This document shows positions 29,000-38,030 of a stretch of DNA of 64,000 nt, piece by piece. The position numbers and the translations under genes are program-made. The stretch's first letter is position 1, and each line of letters begins with the position of its first letter. The notes under the pieces are model-generated. The model was not told where the DNA came from and did no database searches. It saw nothing but the letters and a program-made list of their open reading frames with translations. The stretch is from Gemmatimonadales bacterium. GTDB lineage: Bacteria; Gemmatimonadota; Gemmatimonadetes; Gemmatimonadales; GWC2-71-9. The DNA is taken from NCBI GenBank assembly GCA_019637315.1, contig JAHBVU010000007.1:144952-208951 (forward strand), given 5' to 3'.

Positions 29000-30394
29000 A
29001 TGCGAACCTATCGTAAATTGAGCACCCCGCTTGCCGGGTTGCTGACCGCATCTGTGCTCGTGACGGGCGGCTGCAGCCGGGAGGATCTCCTCTCGGTCAA
29101 CACACCTGATCAGCTGCAGGTGGTCGAGGGCAACAGCCCGGCCGGCGCGACCGCGCTCCGGGCGGCGGCCGTCGGCAACTTCAACAACTTCTACAGCGGC
29201 ACGACGCTGATGGGCGTCGTGCTGTACGTCGGCGTCCTGAGCGACGAGTTGATCAACGCCCGTCCGGGCGGCGAGCACCTCGACATTCGGGCCTTCAATC
29301 CCAACGTCTTCCCCAACCGACCGTGGGAGAACTTCTCCAACGCCTACACCCAGATCATCCGAGCCACCGGCGCGCTGCAGGAGTACGGCGCCCCAGGCGC
29401 GACCCGCAACACCCAGATCGGCAACCTGCTGGCGTTGCGCGGTTTCGCCACCACCCTGGTTGGTGAGCTGTTCTGCAACGGCGTTCCGCTGTCCGACGTG
29501 GCCGATGTTCGGGGCGAACAGCCCACGACCACGACCGTAACGACGACGCAGCTGTACGAGCAGTCCATCCGTGCTTTCGACAGCGCTCTGGCGGTTCTCG
29601 GTACCACGGGCGCCGACGTGAACCAGCGCTACCTGGCCCGGATCGGGAAAGCCCGCGCGCTCGTCAACCTGAACCGGCAGGCAGAGGCAGCCACTGTCGT
29701 CGGAGCCGGCGGCGACGGAGCAGGATCGATCGCGGTACCCTCGAACTTCGTCTTCCGAAGCAGCCACTCGCAGACTTCGAACGCCCATGGCGTTTACGAC
29801 TGGATGGTCGGCACAGCGAACTTCGGGCCGTCCGAGCGCGAGGGCGGCAACGGCCTCAATTTCCGTAGCGCCGACGATCCGCGGGTCGTGATCGGATCCA
29901 CCTTCCGACTCGGTCAGGACGGATCGACCCAGGTCTACACCATCGCCGGCTATCCGAACGGCAACGCAAGTAGCGACATCGCGACGGGCGTCGAAGCTCG
30001 GCTGATCGAAGCCGAAGCGGCGCTCAAGGCCGGTCAGGTTGGCGCATTCCTCGCTGCGCTCAACGCGCCCCGCGCCGACGCGGCCGTCCGGGCCAGTCGG
30101 CTCGTACCGATCTCGACGGACCCGGCCGTACTCCCGCCGCTTACCGACCCGGGAACCCCTGAGGGCCGGGTCGACCTGCTCTTCCGCGAACGGGCCTTCT
30201 GGTTGTATCTGACGGCCCACCGCGTTGGCGACCTCCGCCGCCTGGTGCGCCAGTATGGGCGCAACTCCGAAACCGTCTGGCCGACGGGCGCCTACTTCAA
30301 GGGCGGCGTCTATGGCACGGATCAGAACCTGATCCCGATGGGTACGGAGCTGACCAACCCGAATTGGACTGCCTGCACGGATCGGAACGCCTGA
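29000..30394 (+). CDS. SusD/RagB family outer membrane lipoprotein
   Basis: A 464-aa lipoprotein. The signal peptide ends with the lipobox 'VTGGC' (C25 in the chosen frame), and the mature protein is helical and TPR-like, with C-terminal family features 'LLFRERAFWLYLTAHRVGDLRRL' quoted here as 'FRERAFWLY' and 'HRVGDLRRL'. SusD proteins cap the partner SusC barrel and bind substrate. AAGGGG precedes ATG 29000 and that start gives a clean lipoprotein leader; an in-frame ATG at 28943 just after the susC stop would add 19 hydrophilic residues. A strong hairpin follows the stop. Confidence 0.93.
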   Translation: MRTYRKLSTPLAGLLTASVLVTGGCSREDLLSVNTPDQLQVVEGNSPAGATALRAAAVGNFNNFYSGTTLMGVVLYVGVLSDELINARPGGEHLDIRAFNPNVFPNRPWENFSNAYTQIIRATGALQEYGAPGATRNTQIGNLLALRGFATTLVGELFCNGVPLSDVADVRGEQPTTTTVTTTQLYEQSIRAFDSALAVLGTTGADVNQRYLARIGKARALVNLNRQAEAATVVGAGGDGAGSIAVPSNFVFRSSHSQTSNAHGVYDWMVGTANFGPSEREGGNGLNFRSADDPRVVIGSTFRLGQDGSTQVYTIAGYPNGNASSDIATGVEARLIEAEAALKAGQVGAFLAALNAPRADAAVRASRLVPISTDPAVLPPLTDPGTPEGRVDLLFRERAFWLYLTAHRVGDLRRLVRQYGRNSETVWPTGAYFKGGVYGTDQNLIPMGTELTNPNWTACTDRNA

Positions 30395-30445
30395 TCTGAC
30401 CTCTGTGATGCAGCGCCCTTCACCCGGCGCTGTATGGACGGCAGG

Positions 30446-30487
30446 AAACGGCCCCGCCCGCGATTCCGATCGCTGGCGGGGCCGTTT
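30446..30487. terminator. Bidirectional hairpin terminator between susD and prfC
   Basis: A perfect 13-bp stem, AAACGGCCCCGCC (30446-30458) with its complement at 30475-30487, closes a 16-base loop. It lies between convergent genes. The plus-strand tail is GTTTGCTTT and there is an A-run at the other foot, so it may serve both directions; U-tracts are weak. Confidence 0.75.
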
Positions 30488-30514
30488 GCTTTCGCTCTGC
30501 TACTTGCTGCAGGT

Positions 30515-32164
30515 CTAGGGAGCCACGTCGTGGAAGGTGAGCTCCTTCTCGTGCTCCAGTGCACCTCGCAGATTCCACTGATCCTGAAACAGCAGCACCG
30601 GGGCACCTTTGGCATCGTACACGAGGTAGCGACCCCGTTGATGTCCGGCCCGAATAATGGCATCCTCAGGCCCGGTCACCCACCGGGGATGCCCCAGGCT
30701 CAGCGGCTCCAGTCGACATGGCGCGCTGTACTCGTGCGCCAGCCGATGCACCATCACGTCGAACTGCAGCCGACCAACCGCGCCGAGGATCGGAGCCGAG
30801 CCCGAGCGCTCATCCGCGTAGAACACCTGAGCCGCACCCTCCTCCGACAGATCCCGCAACCCGGAGTCGAGCTGCTTCCGCTTGAGCGGATCGGCCGGGA
30901 GCACGCGGGCAAAGTGCTCGGGCGGAAACCGCGGGATCCCGTCATACCGCAGCGCCGGGTTCTCCGCCAGGGTATCCCCGATGCGCAGCGTGCCGCGGTC
31001 CATGATACCAACGACATCGCCTGACCAGGCCTCTTCGACCTGGCTTCGTTCGCGCGCCAGAAACTGCTGCGGAGCTGCCAGCTTGAAACGGCGCCCGGTC
31101 CGCACGTGCACGACGTCCTTCCCCGCTTCGAAGCGGCCCGAACAGATCCGCAGAAACGCAATCCGGTCGCGATGTTTGGGATCCATGTTAGCCTGGATCT
31201 TGAAGACAAACCCGGAAAAATCCGGCGCATTCGGCATGATCGTACCGATCGAAGACTCTCGTGGACCCGGGGCCGGTGCCATGCTCAGGTAGTCGGCCAG
31301 AAACGGCTCGACCCCGAAGTTGGTGAGCGCACTGCCGAAATACACCGGGGAAAGCTCCCCTGAATGAACCTGATCCAGGTCGAACGGATGGCCCGCCTCG
31401 TCCAGCAGTGCGATTTCGTCACGAAGCGCAGCATGCCCGCTCGGTCCGATGATCTCGGTCAGAGCCGGATCGTCGAGCGCGAGGGTCGACGCCTCGGTAC
31501 GTGAGGCGCCGTGATCACCAGCACGCTCGAACAACAGCACCAGGCCAGACCGCCGCTCGTAGACGCCGGCCAGGCCGAGCGGACCGTACACCGGCCACGT
31601 CATGGGGCGGCAGACGAGCCCAAGGTCGCGTTCGACATCGCCAATCAGGGTCAGGGGGTCGGTGCCGGCCCGATCACACTTGTTGACGAACGTGACAATC
31701 GGCATTCGCCGGCGTCGACAGACATCGAACAACTGTCGCGTCCGCTCTTCGACGCCTTTGCGATTGTCCAGCAGCATGACGGCACTGTCAGCCGCCATCA
31801 GCGTCCGGTAGGTGTCTTCCGAGAAGTCCTGGTGACCCGGGGTATCGAGCAGGTTGAGACGCACACCCTCATAATCGAACTGCATGACGCTCGACGTGAC
31901 CGAAATTCCGCGCTCCCGCTCGAGTTCCATCCAGTCCGAGGTGGCATGGCGTGATTGCCGCCGCGCCTTGACGGTTCCGGCCAGATGAATCGCGCCACCG
32001 TACAACAGTAGTTTTTCCGTCAGCGTGGTCTTGCCGGCGTCCGGATGACTGATAATCGCAAAGGTCCGGCGGCGGGCCACCTCGAAATCGAGGCGCCGAT
32101 CCGCGGAACCTGCTTCAGGCGACGTCAGAGGCGGGGCCAAACGCTCCGCATCGGGTATGGTCAC
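30515..32164 (-). CDS. prfC: Peptide chain release factor 3
   Basis: A 549-aa translational GTPase. G1 is 'SHPDAGKTTL' (residues 39-48), G3 'DTPGHQDFSEDTYR', G4 'NKCDR'; the DNRKGVEERTRQLF segment and C-terminal 'FHDVAP' end are typical of RF3. RF3 recycles RF1/RF2 from terminated ribosomes. The frame is open to 32308, but GTG 32164 has TGGAG five bases upstream and gives a length near the E. coli 529 aa. It stands alone, convergent with susD. Confidence 0.95.
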   Translation of the reverse strand: MTIPDAERLAPPLTSPEAGSADRRLDFEVARRRTFAIISHPDAGKTTLTEKLLLYGGAIHLAGTVKARRQSRHATSDWMELERERGISVTSSVMQFDYEGVRLNLLDTPGHQDFSEDTYRTLMAADSAVMLLDNRKGVEERTRQLFDVCRRRRMPIVTFVNKCDRAGTDPLTLIGDVERDLGLVCRPMTWPVYGPLGLAGVYERRSGLVLLFERAGDHGASRTEASTLALDDPALTEIIGPSGHAALRDEIALLDEAGHPFDLDQVHSGELSPVYFGSALTNFGVEPFLADYLSMAPAPGPRESSIGTIMPNAPDFSGFVFKIQANMDPKHRDRIAFLRICSGRFEAGKDVVHVRTGRRFKLAAPQQFLARERSQVEEAWSGDVVGIMDRGTLRIGDTLAENPALRYDGIPRFPPEHFARVLPADPLKRKQLDSGLRDLSEEGAAQVFYADERSGSAPILGAVGRLQFDVMVHRLAHEYSAPCRLEPLSLGHPRWVTGPEDAIIRAGHQRGRYLVYDAKGAPVLLFQDQWNLRGALEHEKELTFHDVAP

Positions 32165-32362
32165 GACAACTCCAGTGTAAACGCGCCCATCGCGCTCGGG
32201 CCCAAGATAACGCCCCCCCGCGGGAACGCGCCGACGGCTGACAGTGACCCAGTTCAGGGCGATATTGGAAGGGCTGGCAGGATGATCGGTCGGCAAAGTG
32301 TGCCCCACCGGGCCGGCCCGGCGTCACCAACACGCGGGCGACCACCACGAGGAGGCTTCACC

Positions 32363-33097
32363 ATGCAACGGTATGCTCTCAATCTCGCGGTTGTCGGCGC
32401 ACTTGCGGTTCCGATGACGCTCGACGCCCAGGCCGTTCTGATCGGGCGGGTCGTCAACGATTCGACCAAGGCGCCGATTGCCGGTGCCGAGATCATCCTG
32501 GAGCCCAACGCCCGTAGGCTCGAATCCGACTCGCTCGGTCGGTTCGTCCTCGACCGCCTGCCCCTCGGCGCCGCCAGCGCGATCGTTCGGAAGATCGGCT
32601 ACCGGGGTGTCCGAATTCGGACCCTCATCTTCAGCAGTGATACCCTCGACGTCGAAGTCCCGCTCGAACCGGCAGGTGCCTACGAGCTCGCGCCGATCGA
32701 GGTGGTCGCATCCGGCGTTCCACCGGGCATGGCTGCCTACGCAGAGCGCCGACTCCGAGGCACCGGCAGCTATATCGATGCGGATGAACTTCGACGCTCG
32801 GAATACCGCGGGCTGAGCGACCTGCTCCGCATGCAACGCGGCATTCGGATGGCCTCAAACCGGTACGGTCGCTGGATCGTGACCGGATCACGATCGAACT
32901 GCCCCATGTCGATCTGGCTCGATGGGGTAAAGATCTACAGCTCGGCCGACCGAATCGGGCCGCCTGACATCGACGACTTTCCGATTGCCCAGCTGGAGGC
33001 AATCGAGATCTATCGAGGTGGCGCCGACACCCCGCCGGAGCTGGATCCGGGCAAGAGCAGCTGCGGAACCATCGTACTCTGGACCCGCCGCCGCTGA
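32363..33097 (+). CDS. Secreted carboxypeptidase-regulatory/plug protein without barrel (paralog 1)
   Basis: A 244-aa exported protein: signal peptide ending 'MTLDAQA', a carboxypeptidase-regulatory-like beta domain (about 25-105, 'LIGRVVNDSTKAPIAGAEI'), then a segment that mirrors a TonB receptor plug: 'CPMSIWLDGVKI' corresponds to the plug 'LFIVDGVRM', 'LEAIEIYRGG' to 'IESLDVIKG', and the end 'SCGTIVLWTRRR' to 'NGVIVIKTKRG'. The protein stops there, with no beta barrel. The two cysteines could form a disulfide. GGAGG lies seven bases before ATG 32363; the upstream part of the open frame is antisense to prfC. Two paralogs are at 52084 and 52980. Function unknown. Confidence 0.88.
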   Translation: MQRYALNLAVVGALAVPMTLDAQAVLIGRVVNDSTKAPIAGAEIILEPNARRLESDSLGRFVLDRLPLGAASAIVRKIGYRGVRIRTLIFSSDTLDVEVPLEPAGAYELAPIEVVASGVPPGMAAYAERRLRGTGSYIDADELRRSEYRGLSDLLRMQRGIRMASNRYGRWIVTGSRSNCPMSIWLDGVKIYSSADRIGPPDIDDFPIAQLEAIEIYRGGADTPPELDPGKSSCGTIVLWTRRR

Positions 33098-33166
33098 CAG
33101 GCAGCTGTGTGCTGGAACCCTCCAGCCGGGCGTCTCCTATGATAGAACTTCAACACGGAGCGCATC

Positions 33167-33316
33167 ATGCTGGAGACCATTGCGGTCGTGCTCTTGGTGC
33201 TGTGGGTGCTTGGCCTTGTGAGCAGCTACACCATCGGTGGATTCATCCACGTCCTTCTGGTGCTGGCGATCGTCATCGTCCTGCTCCGGGTCATTCGGGG
33301 TCGCAGACCGGTCTAG
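33167..33316 (+). CDS. Small lmo0937-type membrane protein (49 aa)
   Basis: A 49-residue protein consisting of two hydrophobic helices, beginning 'MLETIAVVLLVLWVLGLVSS' and followed by 'YTIGGFIHVLLVLAIVIVLL' and a basic tail 'RVIRGRRPV'. This is the lmo0937/DUF5670 family of tiny membrane proteins, common in soil bacteria and of unknown function (often stress-associated). GGAG lies six bases before ATG 33167. The last four bases overlap the 3' end of the convergent Nramp-type gene. Confidence 0.88.
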   Translation: MLETIAVVLLVLWVLGLVSSYTIGGFIHVLLVLAIVIVLLRVIRGRRPV

Positions 33317-34497
33317 GACGACCACCCGAGCAGTCGTGGTAGCTGGGTAAAGACGGTGTATCCACCCAGCGCGGCCATCGCCACGGCAACACCAGCTGCC
33401 GCGGCGATGAGCCAACCCGGCTGAGGTACCAGATCCCGATATGGTGAACGCCCCAGCGCCACGAGAACCGTACCCAGCGCCAGCGGCAGTATCAGTCCGT
33501 TCACCGCACCAACCGCCACCAGAATCGTGACCGGCTGCCCAACCAGCAGGAAGATCACGGTCCCGGTCAGAATGAACACCGCGGTCAGTAGCGTCCGCCG
33601 GGTGCTCCAGCGCCCCAGAAATGTTACCGACGTGTACGCCGATCCGATCACGGATGTCAGCGCCGCCGCCCACATCACCAGCCCGAAGATCCGGTAACCA
33701 AGGTCACCCGCCGCAATCCGAAACACCGAGGCTGGTGGATTGGCCGGATCGATCACATGCCCGGCCGCGACCACACCAAGCGCACCCAGAAACAAGATGA
33801 CCCGCATGACGGTCGCGATGCTGATGCCAAGCAACGCGCCTTGCGTTGCCAGGCGCACGTTGTCCGGCCCGGCGACGCCCGCTTCGAGAAGTCGGTGCGC
33901 ACCTGCAAAGGTGATATATCCCCCAACCGTTCCGCCCACGATGGTAAGCACGGCGAGCGGATGGATCCGTTCTGGCAGCACGGTCCGGAAGAGCGCTTCA
34001 CCCACCGGCGGATTGGCGCGCACCGCCACGGAGAGCGCCAGCACCACCATCACGAGACCGAGCACTTTGACGATGGCATCCATGACCCGGCCGGCATCCC
34101 GAACCAAAAAGACGGCCAGGGCAACGCCCGCACTCAGAGCCGCGCCAAGCCGAATATCGATCCCGGTCAGGGCATGCAGGCCCAACCCTGCCCCGGCAAC
34201 GTTCCCGATGTTGAACGCCAGCCCGCCCAGAGCCACCAGGCCGCTCAGCAGCGACCCGAGCCCCGGCCAGACCCGGTCGGCCACCCGTGGCGCCGGCTCG
34301 CCTGCCCCGATCAGTACCCGCCAGATGAGCAGCTGGGCCGCCAGGTCGAAGACGACAGACACCAGGATGGCAAAACCAAAGCTCGCGCCGAGATCGCGTG
34401 TGAAGACGGCCGTCTGGGTCAGAAATCCGGGCCCGATGGCGGAGGTCGCCATCAGAAAGGCCCCGCCGACGACGGCAGAACGCACCGGCGTCCTCAT
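33313..34497 (-). CDS. Nramp-related divalent metal transporter, non-canonical
   Basis: A 394-aa membrane protein of about eleven helices in the LeuT-fold Nramp superfamily. Helix 1 reads 'SAIGPGFLTQTAVF' where classical Nramp has DPGN, and helix 6 reads 'YITFAGAHRLLEAG' in place of the methionine-bearing MPH motif. Without the Asp and Met ligands, transition-metal transport is doubtful; the sequence resembles the YcsG branch and the Mg2+-type Nramp relatives. It is divergent from the ferredoxin reductase gene and convergent with the small membrane protein. Substrate unknown. Confidence 0.88.
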   Translation of the reverse strand: MRTPVRSAVVGGAFLMATSAIGPGFLTQTAVFTRDLGASFGFAILVSVVFDLAAQLLIWRVLIGAGEPAPRVADRVWPGLGSLLSGLVALGGLAFNIGNVAGAGLGLHALTGIDIRLGAALSAGVALAVFLVRDAGRVMDAIVKVLGLVMVVLALSVAVRANPPVGEALFRTVLPERIHPLAVLTIVGGTVGGYITFAGAHRLLEAGVAGPDNVRLATQGALLGISIATVMRVILFLGALGVVAAGHVIDPANPPASVFRIAAGDLGYRIFGLVMWAAALTSVIGSAYTSVTFLGRWSTRRTLLTAVFILTGTVIFLLVGQPVTILVAVGAVNGLILPLALGTVLVALGRSPYRDLVPQPGWLIAAAAGVAVAMAALGGYTVFTQLPRLLGWSS

Positions 34498-34522
34498 GAG
34501 TTCCCTGACCCGGTCCGCCAGC

Positions 34523-34552
34523 CTGACCCGGCCGATCGGCCGACGTTATATT
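34523..34552 (+). promoter_or_regulatory. Candidate promoter of the ferredoxin reductase gene
   Basis: CTGACC at 34523-34528 and TATATT at 34547-34552 are 18 bases apart on the plus strand. Transcription would start near 34559, leaving a leader of about ten bases or none, as no ribosome binding site is seen before ATG 34570 (an in-frame GTG stands at 34561). Confidence 0.4.
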
Positions 34553-34569
34553 CGCAGATCGTGACCTCC

Positions 34570-35961
34570 ATGACACCATCATCGCCTCTGCGGGTTGCCG
34601 TCATCGGCGCCGGCCCAGCCGGATTCTTTCTGGCCGACAAGCTGCTCTCGCAGCCGGACGTCCCAGTAGCCGTCGACATGTTCGAGCGGCTGCCGGTGCC
34701 ATACGGGCTGGTCCGCTTCGGTGTTGCCCCCGACCACGAGAAGATCAAGCTGGTTACCCGGGCCTTTGACAAGGTTTCGGCACGACCTGGCTTTCGCTAC
34801 TACGGCAACGTCGAGGTTGGCACGACGGTCACCCTCGGCGAACTCCAACAGCACTACCACGCCGTCGCCTTTACCACGGGCGCCCAGTCAGACCGTCGGA
34901 TGGGCATTCCGGGCGAGGATCTGGCCGGCAGCCACGCAGCGACCGAGCTGGTAGCCTGGTACAATGGGCATCCTGACTATCGGGATCGCCAGTTCGACCT
35001 GAGCGCCGAGCGGGTCGCTGTGATCGGAGTCGGCAACGTCGCCGTCGACGTGGCCCGCATTCTCTGCCGCTCGGCCGACGAGTTGGGGCGGACCGACATG
35101 GCCGACCATGCGGTCGACGCGCTGCGGCAGAGCAGGATCAAGGAAGTCCTGCTGCTCGGTCGCCGCGGGCCGGTCCAGGCCGCCTTCACCACCCCGGAAG
35201 TCAAAGAACTCGGCGAGCTCGAACATGCCGACGCCGTTGCGCTTCCGGAAGAGGTGACCCTCGATCCGCTCAGTGCGGCCCAGTTTGCGGCAATCGAAGA
35301 TCCAAGTGAGCGCCGCAAGATCGAGGTCCTGAACGAGCTGGCAACCCGAAGCCGGACCGGCAAAAGCCGTTGCCTGACGCTCCGCTTTCTGGTCTCGCCG
35401 CTCGAACTGGTCGACGACGGCACCGGTCGAGTCGGGGCGATTCGGGTCGGCAGGAACCGTCTCGTCGAGCGCGACGGAGCCCTGGTCGCGGAACCAACGG
35501 GTGAGGTGGAGGAAATCCCGGTCGGGCTGGTGTTCCGCTCGGTCGGCTACCGGGGCAAGCCGATCGCTGGCCTGCCCTTCGATGAACGCCGGGGCACGGT
35601 TCCGAACGCCAAGGGTCGGGTCACGGACCCCGCGACGGGACAGCCGCTGAGCGGCCTTTACGTCGCCGGCTGGATCAAGCGCGGGCCCAGCGGCGTGATC
35701 GGCACCAACAAGCCGGACGCGGCCGAAACCGCCGAGGCTATCCTCGCGGACGCCCGAAACGACGTGCTTCCGGTGCCTGTCTCCGCGTCGGGCGCCGCGA
35801 TCGACGGGCTGCTGGCATCACGCCAGAGCGAGTTGATCACCTGGAAGGACTGGCAGCGGATCAACGAGGCAGAAACTGCGGCAGGCAAGACGGCCGGCCG
35901 GCCGCGAGTCAAGCTCACCCGGGTGGCCGAGTTGATCAAAGCGAGCCGCCCGGCGTCGTGA
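34570..35961 (+). CDS. NADPH-ferredoxin reductase, FprA/adrenodoxin-reductase type
   Basis: A 463-aa FAD enzyme. FAD site 'VAVIGAGPAGFFLADKLL' at the N-terminus, 'FERLPVPYGLVRFGVAPDH' is the adrenodoxin-reductase/FprA signature, NADP site 'VIGVGNVAVDVARIL' near residue 155, and the C-terminal 'VAGWIKRGPSGVIGTNK' is highly conserved. It transfers electrons between NADPH and ferredoxin or a P450-type partner. The frame is open far upstream, but that part is antisense to the Nramp gene. Physiological coupling to the ferredoxin-dependent korAB enzyme is likely but inferred. Stop and next start overlap as GTGA. Confidence 0.93.
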   Translation: MTPSSPLRVAVIGAGPAGFFLADKLLSQPDVPVAVDMFERLPVPYGLVRFGVAPDHEKIKLVTRAFDKVSARPGFRYYGNVEVGTTVTLGELQQHYHAVAFTTGAQSDRRMGIPGEDLAGSHAATELVAWYNGHPDYRDRQFDLSAERVAVIGVGNVAVDVARILCRSADELGRTDMADHAVDALRQSRIKEVLLLGRRGPVQAAFTTPEVKELGELEHADAVALPEEVTLDPLSAAQFAAIEDPSERRKIEVLNELATRSRTGKSRCLTLRFLVSPLELVDDGTGRVGAIRVGRNRLVERDGALVAEPTGEVEEIPVGLVFRSVGYRGKPIAGLPFDERRGTVPNAKGRVTDPATGQPLSGLYVAGWIKRGPSGVIGTNKPDAAETAEAILADARNDVLPVPVSASGAAIDGLLASRQSELITWKDWQRINEAETAAGKTAGRPRVKLTRVAELIKASRPAS

Positions 35962-37232
35962 CCTGCTTGCTGCGCTGGTTCGGGCCGGTCGTCGTCGGCA
36001 CCACCCTGATTGCCGGTCGGCCATCTCCGGTTAGTGCGCAACAACCGCACCGATTCGACCCCGAGCGACTGGCGCGGATCGACCGAGCAATGGCTGACCT
36101 GGTCGATCGCGGCGCCATGGCAGGCGCCGTTACCCTGATCCTGCATGACGGCGTCGCGGTCCATCGCGGCGCGTACGGCTGGGCCGACAAGCCGGCCGGG
36201 CGCCGCCTGGAGCACGACGCCCTCTTCCGGATTGCGTCGCAGACCAAGGCAATCACCGCCGTCGGGGTGATGCTCCTGGTCGAGGAGGGGCGGCTGACCC
36301 TGGCCGACCCGGTGTCACGCTACCTGCCCAGCTTTGCCCGGACCACGGTCGCGGTCGCGACGGACACCGGACGCGCCATCGTTCCCGCCCGACGCCCGAT
36401 CACCATTCGCGACTTGCTGACCCATACCTCGGGCATTTCCTACGGCACCGATCCGCTGGTCGCTCCGCTCTACCAGGCCCAGGGGCTCGGACCCGCAGCC
36501 GGATTCGGGTGGTACACCGCCGACAAGGACGAGCCGATCTGCGATACCATGGATCGGCTCGGCGCGCTGCCCTTTGTCCGCCAGCCAGGCGAGGCCTACG
36601 TCTACGGCTACGGCAACGACATTGCCGGGTGCCTCATCGAGCGAGTTGCCGGTCTGCCGCTCGACCGCTTCTTTGCGGCCCGCATCTTTGCACCGCTCGG
36701 CATGAACGACACCTATTTCTTCGTCCCGACCGACAAAGCTGCGCGGCTGGCAGCAGTGCATCGCGACAGCGCCGGGTCGATCGTCCTGGCGCCCGAAGGT
36801 GCTCGCGGCCAGGGACACTACGTCCAGGGCCCGCGCCGGAGCTTTGCCGGAGGCGCCGGCCTGGTGTCCACCGCCCCGGACTATGGCCGCTTCCTCCAGA
36901 TGCTGCTGAACGGCGGGGCACTCGACGGCGTGCGCCTGCTGGCGCCATCGACGGTTCGCCTGCTGACCGCCAACTCGGTCGGCACGATGCACTCCGGTGA
37001 CGGCTACGGCTACAGCCTGGCATTTCAGACGACCGAGCGCACCGGCGCCGGTGCCGCACCGCAATCGGTCGGCAGCTACGGATGGGGTGGGGCCTACCAG
37101 AGCAGTTATCTCGTCGACCCCGCCGAAGGAGTCATCGCCATCCTCCTGACCCAGCACCTGCCCAATCTTGCCGTCGACGTCCGCGGCATCTTTCGCAACC
37201 TGGTTTATCAGGCCCTCGTACCGGCGCCCTGA
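35958..37232 (+). CDS. Secreted serine hydrolase, class C beta-lactamase fold
   Basis: A 424-aa exported enzyme: signal peptide ending 'SPVSAQQ', then a beta-lactamase/DD-peptidase fold. The SxxK motif is S94-Q-T-K97 ('RIASQTK'), the YxN equivalent is in 'YGYGNDIAG', and 'HTSGISYG' follows the usual pattern. The third motif appears as 'HSGDGYGYSL'. Members are esterases, D-amino-peptidases or unassigned hydrolases; a resistance role is not implied. GTG 35958 overlaps the ferredoxin reductase stop. Confidence 0.9.
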   Translation: MTCLLRWFGPVVVGTTLIAGRPSPVSAQQPHRFDPERLARIDRAMADLVDRGAMAGAVTLILHDGVAVHRGAYGWADKPAGRRLEHDALFRIASQTKAITAVGVMLLVEEGRLTLADPVSRYLPSFARTTVAVATDTGRAIVPARRPITIRDLLTHTSGISYGTDPLVAPLYQAQGLGPAAGFGWYTADKDEPICDTMDRLGALPFVRQPGEAYVYGYGNDIAGCLIERVAGLPLDRFFAARIFAPLGMNDTYFFVPTDKAARLAAVHRDSAGSIVLAPEGARGQGHYVQGPRRSFAGGAGLVSTAPDYGRFLQMLLNGGALDGVRLLAPSTVRLLTANSVGTMHSGDGYGYSLAFQTTERTGAGAAPQSVGSYGWGGAYQSSYLVDPAEGVIAILLTQHLPNLAVDVRGIFRNLVYQALVPAP

Positions 37233-37242
37233 CACGCTCGCA

Positions 37243-37959
37243 ATGTCCCTTCTGCTCTGGGTCGGAGTCACTGCGGTCATGTCCGTCGGGGCTTTCTTGC
37301 AGGCCACACTGGGCTTCGGGATGGCTTTGGTCGCCGCCCCGCTGCTGGTTCTCATCAACCCCTCGCTGATTCCCGGCCCGATGCTCTTTACCTCGGCCGT
37401 GCTCACCCTGCTGATGACCCGGAGAGAGTGGCACGCGGTTCGGGGCCGCGACCTGGGCTGGTCGCTCGGTGGCCGGGTCATCGGCATCGGCATCGCGCTC
37501 GCCGTAATGGATCGGATGTCCACCAACGGCATGGACCTGCTGTTCGGCGCCATCGTGCTCGGCGCTGTGCTCATGTCGGCCGGCGGAATCTCGCTCCCGC
37601 TGACGCGCGGCACGCTCTGGCACGCCGGCATGCTGTCAGGCCTGATGGGTACCGTGACTTCGATTGGCGGGCCGCCGATTGCCCTGGTCTACCAGAACGA
37701 ACGCGGGCCGGAAGTTCGAGGCACCCTCTCGGCCTACTTCCTCGTCGGCACTGTCCTGTCCCTGGCCGGGCTGGCCTGGATCGGCCGTTTCGGGCTGCCC
37801 GAACTCCGCGCCGGCCTGAGCCTCTGCCCCGGCGTTATCCTTGGCTATCTGGCGTCCCGAAACGCCTTGGGGTTGGTCGACCGACGCGGCCTCCGCCCTG
37901 CCATTCTCGGGCTGGCCGCCGCCTCTGCCCTGGTGGTGATCCTGCGGCGAATCCTGTAG
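37243..37959 (+). CDS. TSUP (TauE/SafE) family membrane transporter
   Basis: A 238-aa polytopic protein with seven or eight helices, organised as two repeats: 'GAFLQATLGFGMALVAAPLL' in the first and 'GLMGTVTSIGGPPIALVYQ' in the second, both standard TSUP blocks. These proteins export or import sulfur-containing or organic anions; no substrate can be named. ATG 37243 follows the serine hydrolase stop by ten bases. It is unrelated in sequence to the SafE-like protein of the cbb3 operon except at the superfamily level. Confidence 0.9.
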   Translation: MSLLLWVGVTAVMSVGAFLQATLGFGMALVAAPLLVLINPSLIPGPMLFTSAVLTLLMTRREWHAVRGRDLGWSLGGRVIGIGIALAVMDRMSTNGMDLLFGAIVLGAVLMSAGGISLPLTRGTLWHAGMLSGLMGTVTSIGGPPIALVYQNERGPEVRGTLSAYFLVGTVLSLAGLAWIGRFGLPELRAGLSLCPGVILGYLASRNALGLVDRRGLRPAILGLAAASALVVILRRIL

Positions 37960-38030
37960 ACCTTTCTCGACTCCGCAGGCAACGCCATCTTTCGGGTGTC
38001 CCTTCTTTTTTCTCCGGTGCGAGCGTCACT

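Noticed and set aside
28124..30220. 698-codon open frame on the minus strand across susC/susD
   Set aside because: It is antisense to two clearly homologous genes, has no recognisable domain and arises from the very high third-position GC of the sense genes.
33757..34569. 271-codon upstream extension of the ferredoxin reductase frame
   Set aside because: It is antisense to the Nramp gene, and the FAD site begins directly after ATG 34570.
38001..38014. T-rich run CTTCTTTTTTCTCC before the dipeptidase gene as a terminator
   Set aside because: No stable stem precedes it.
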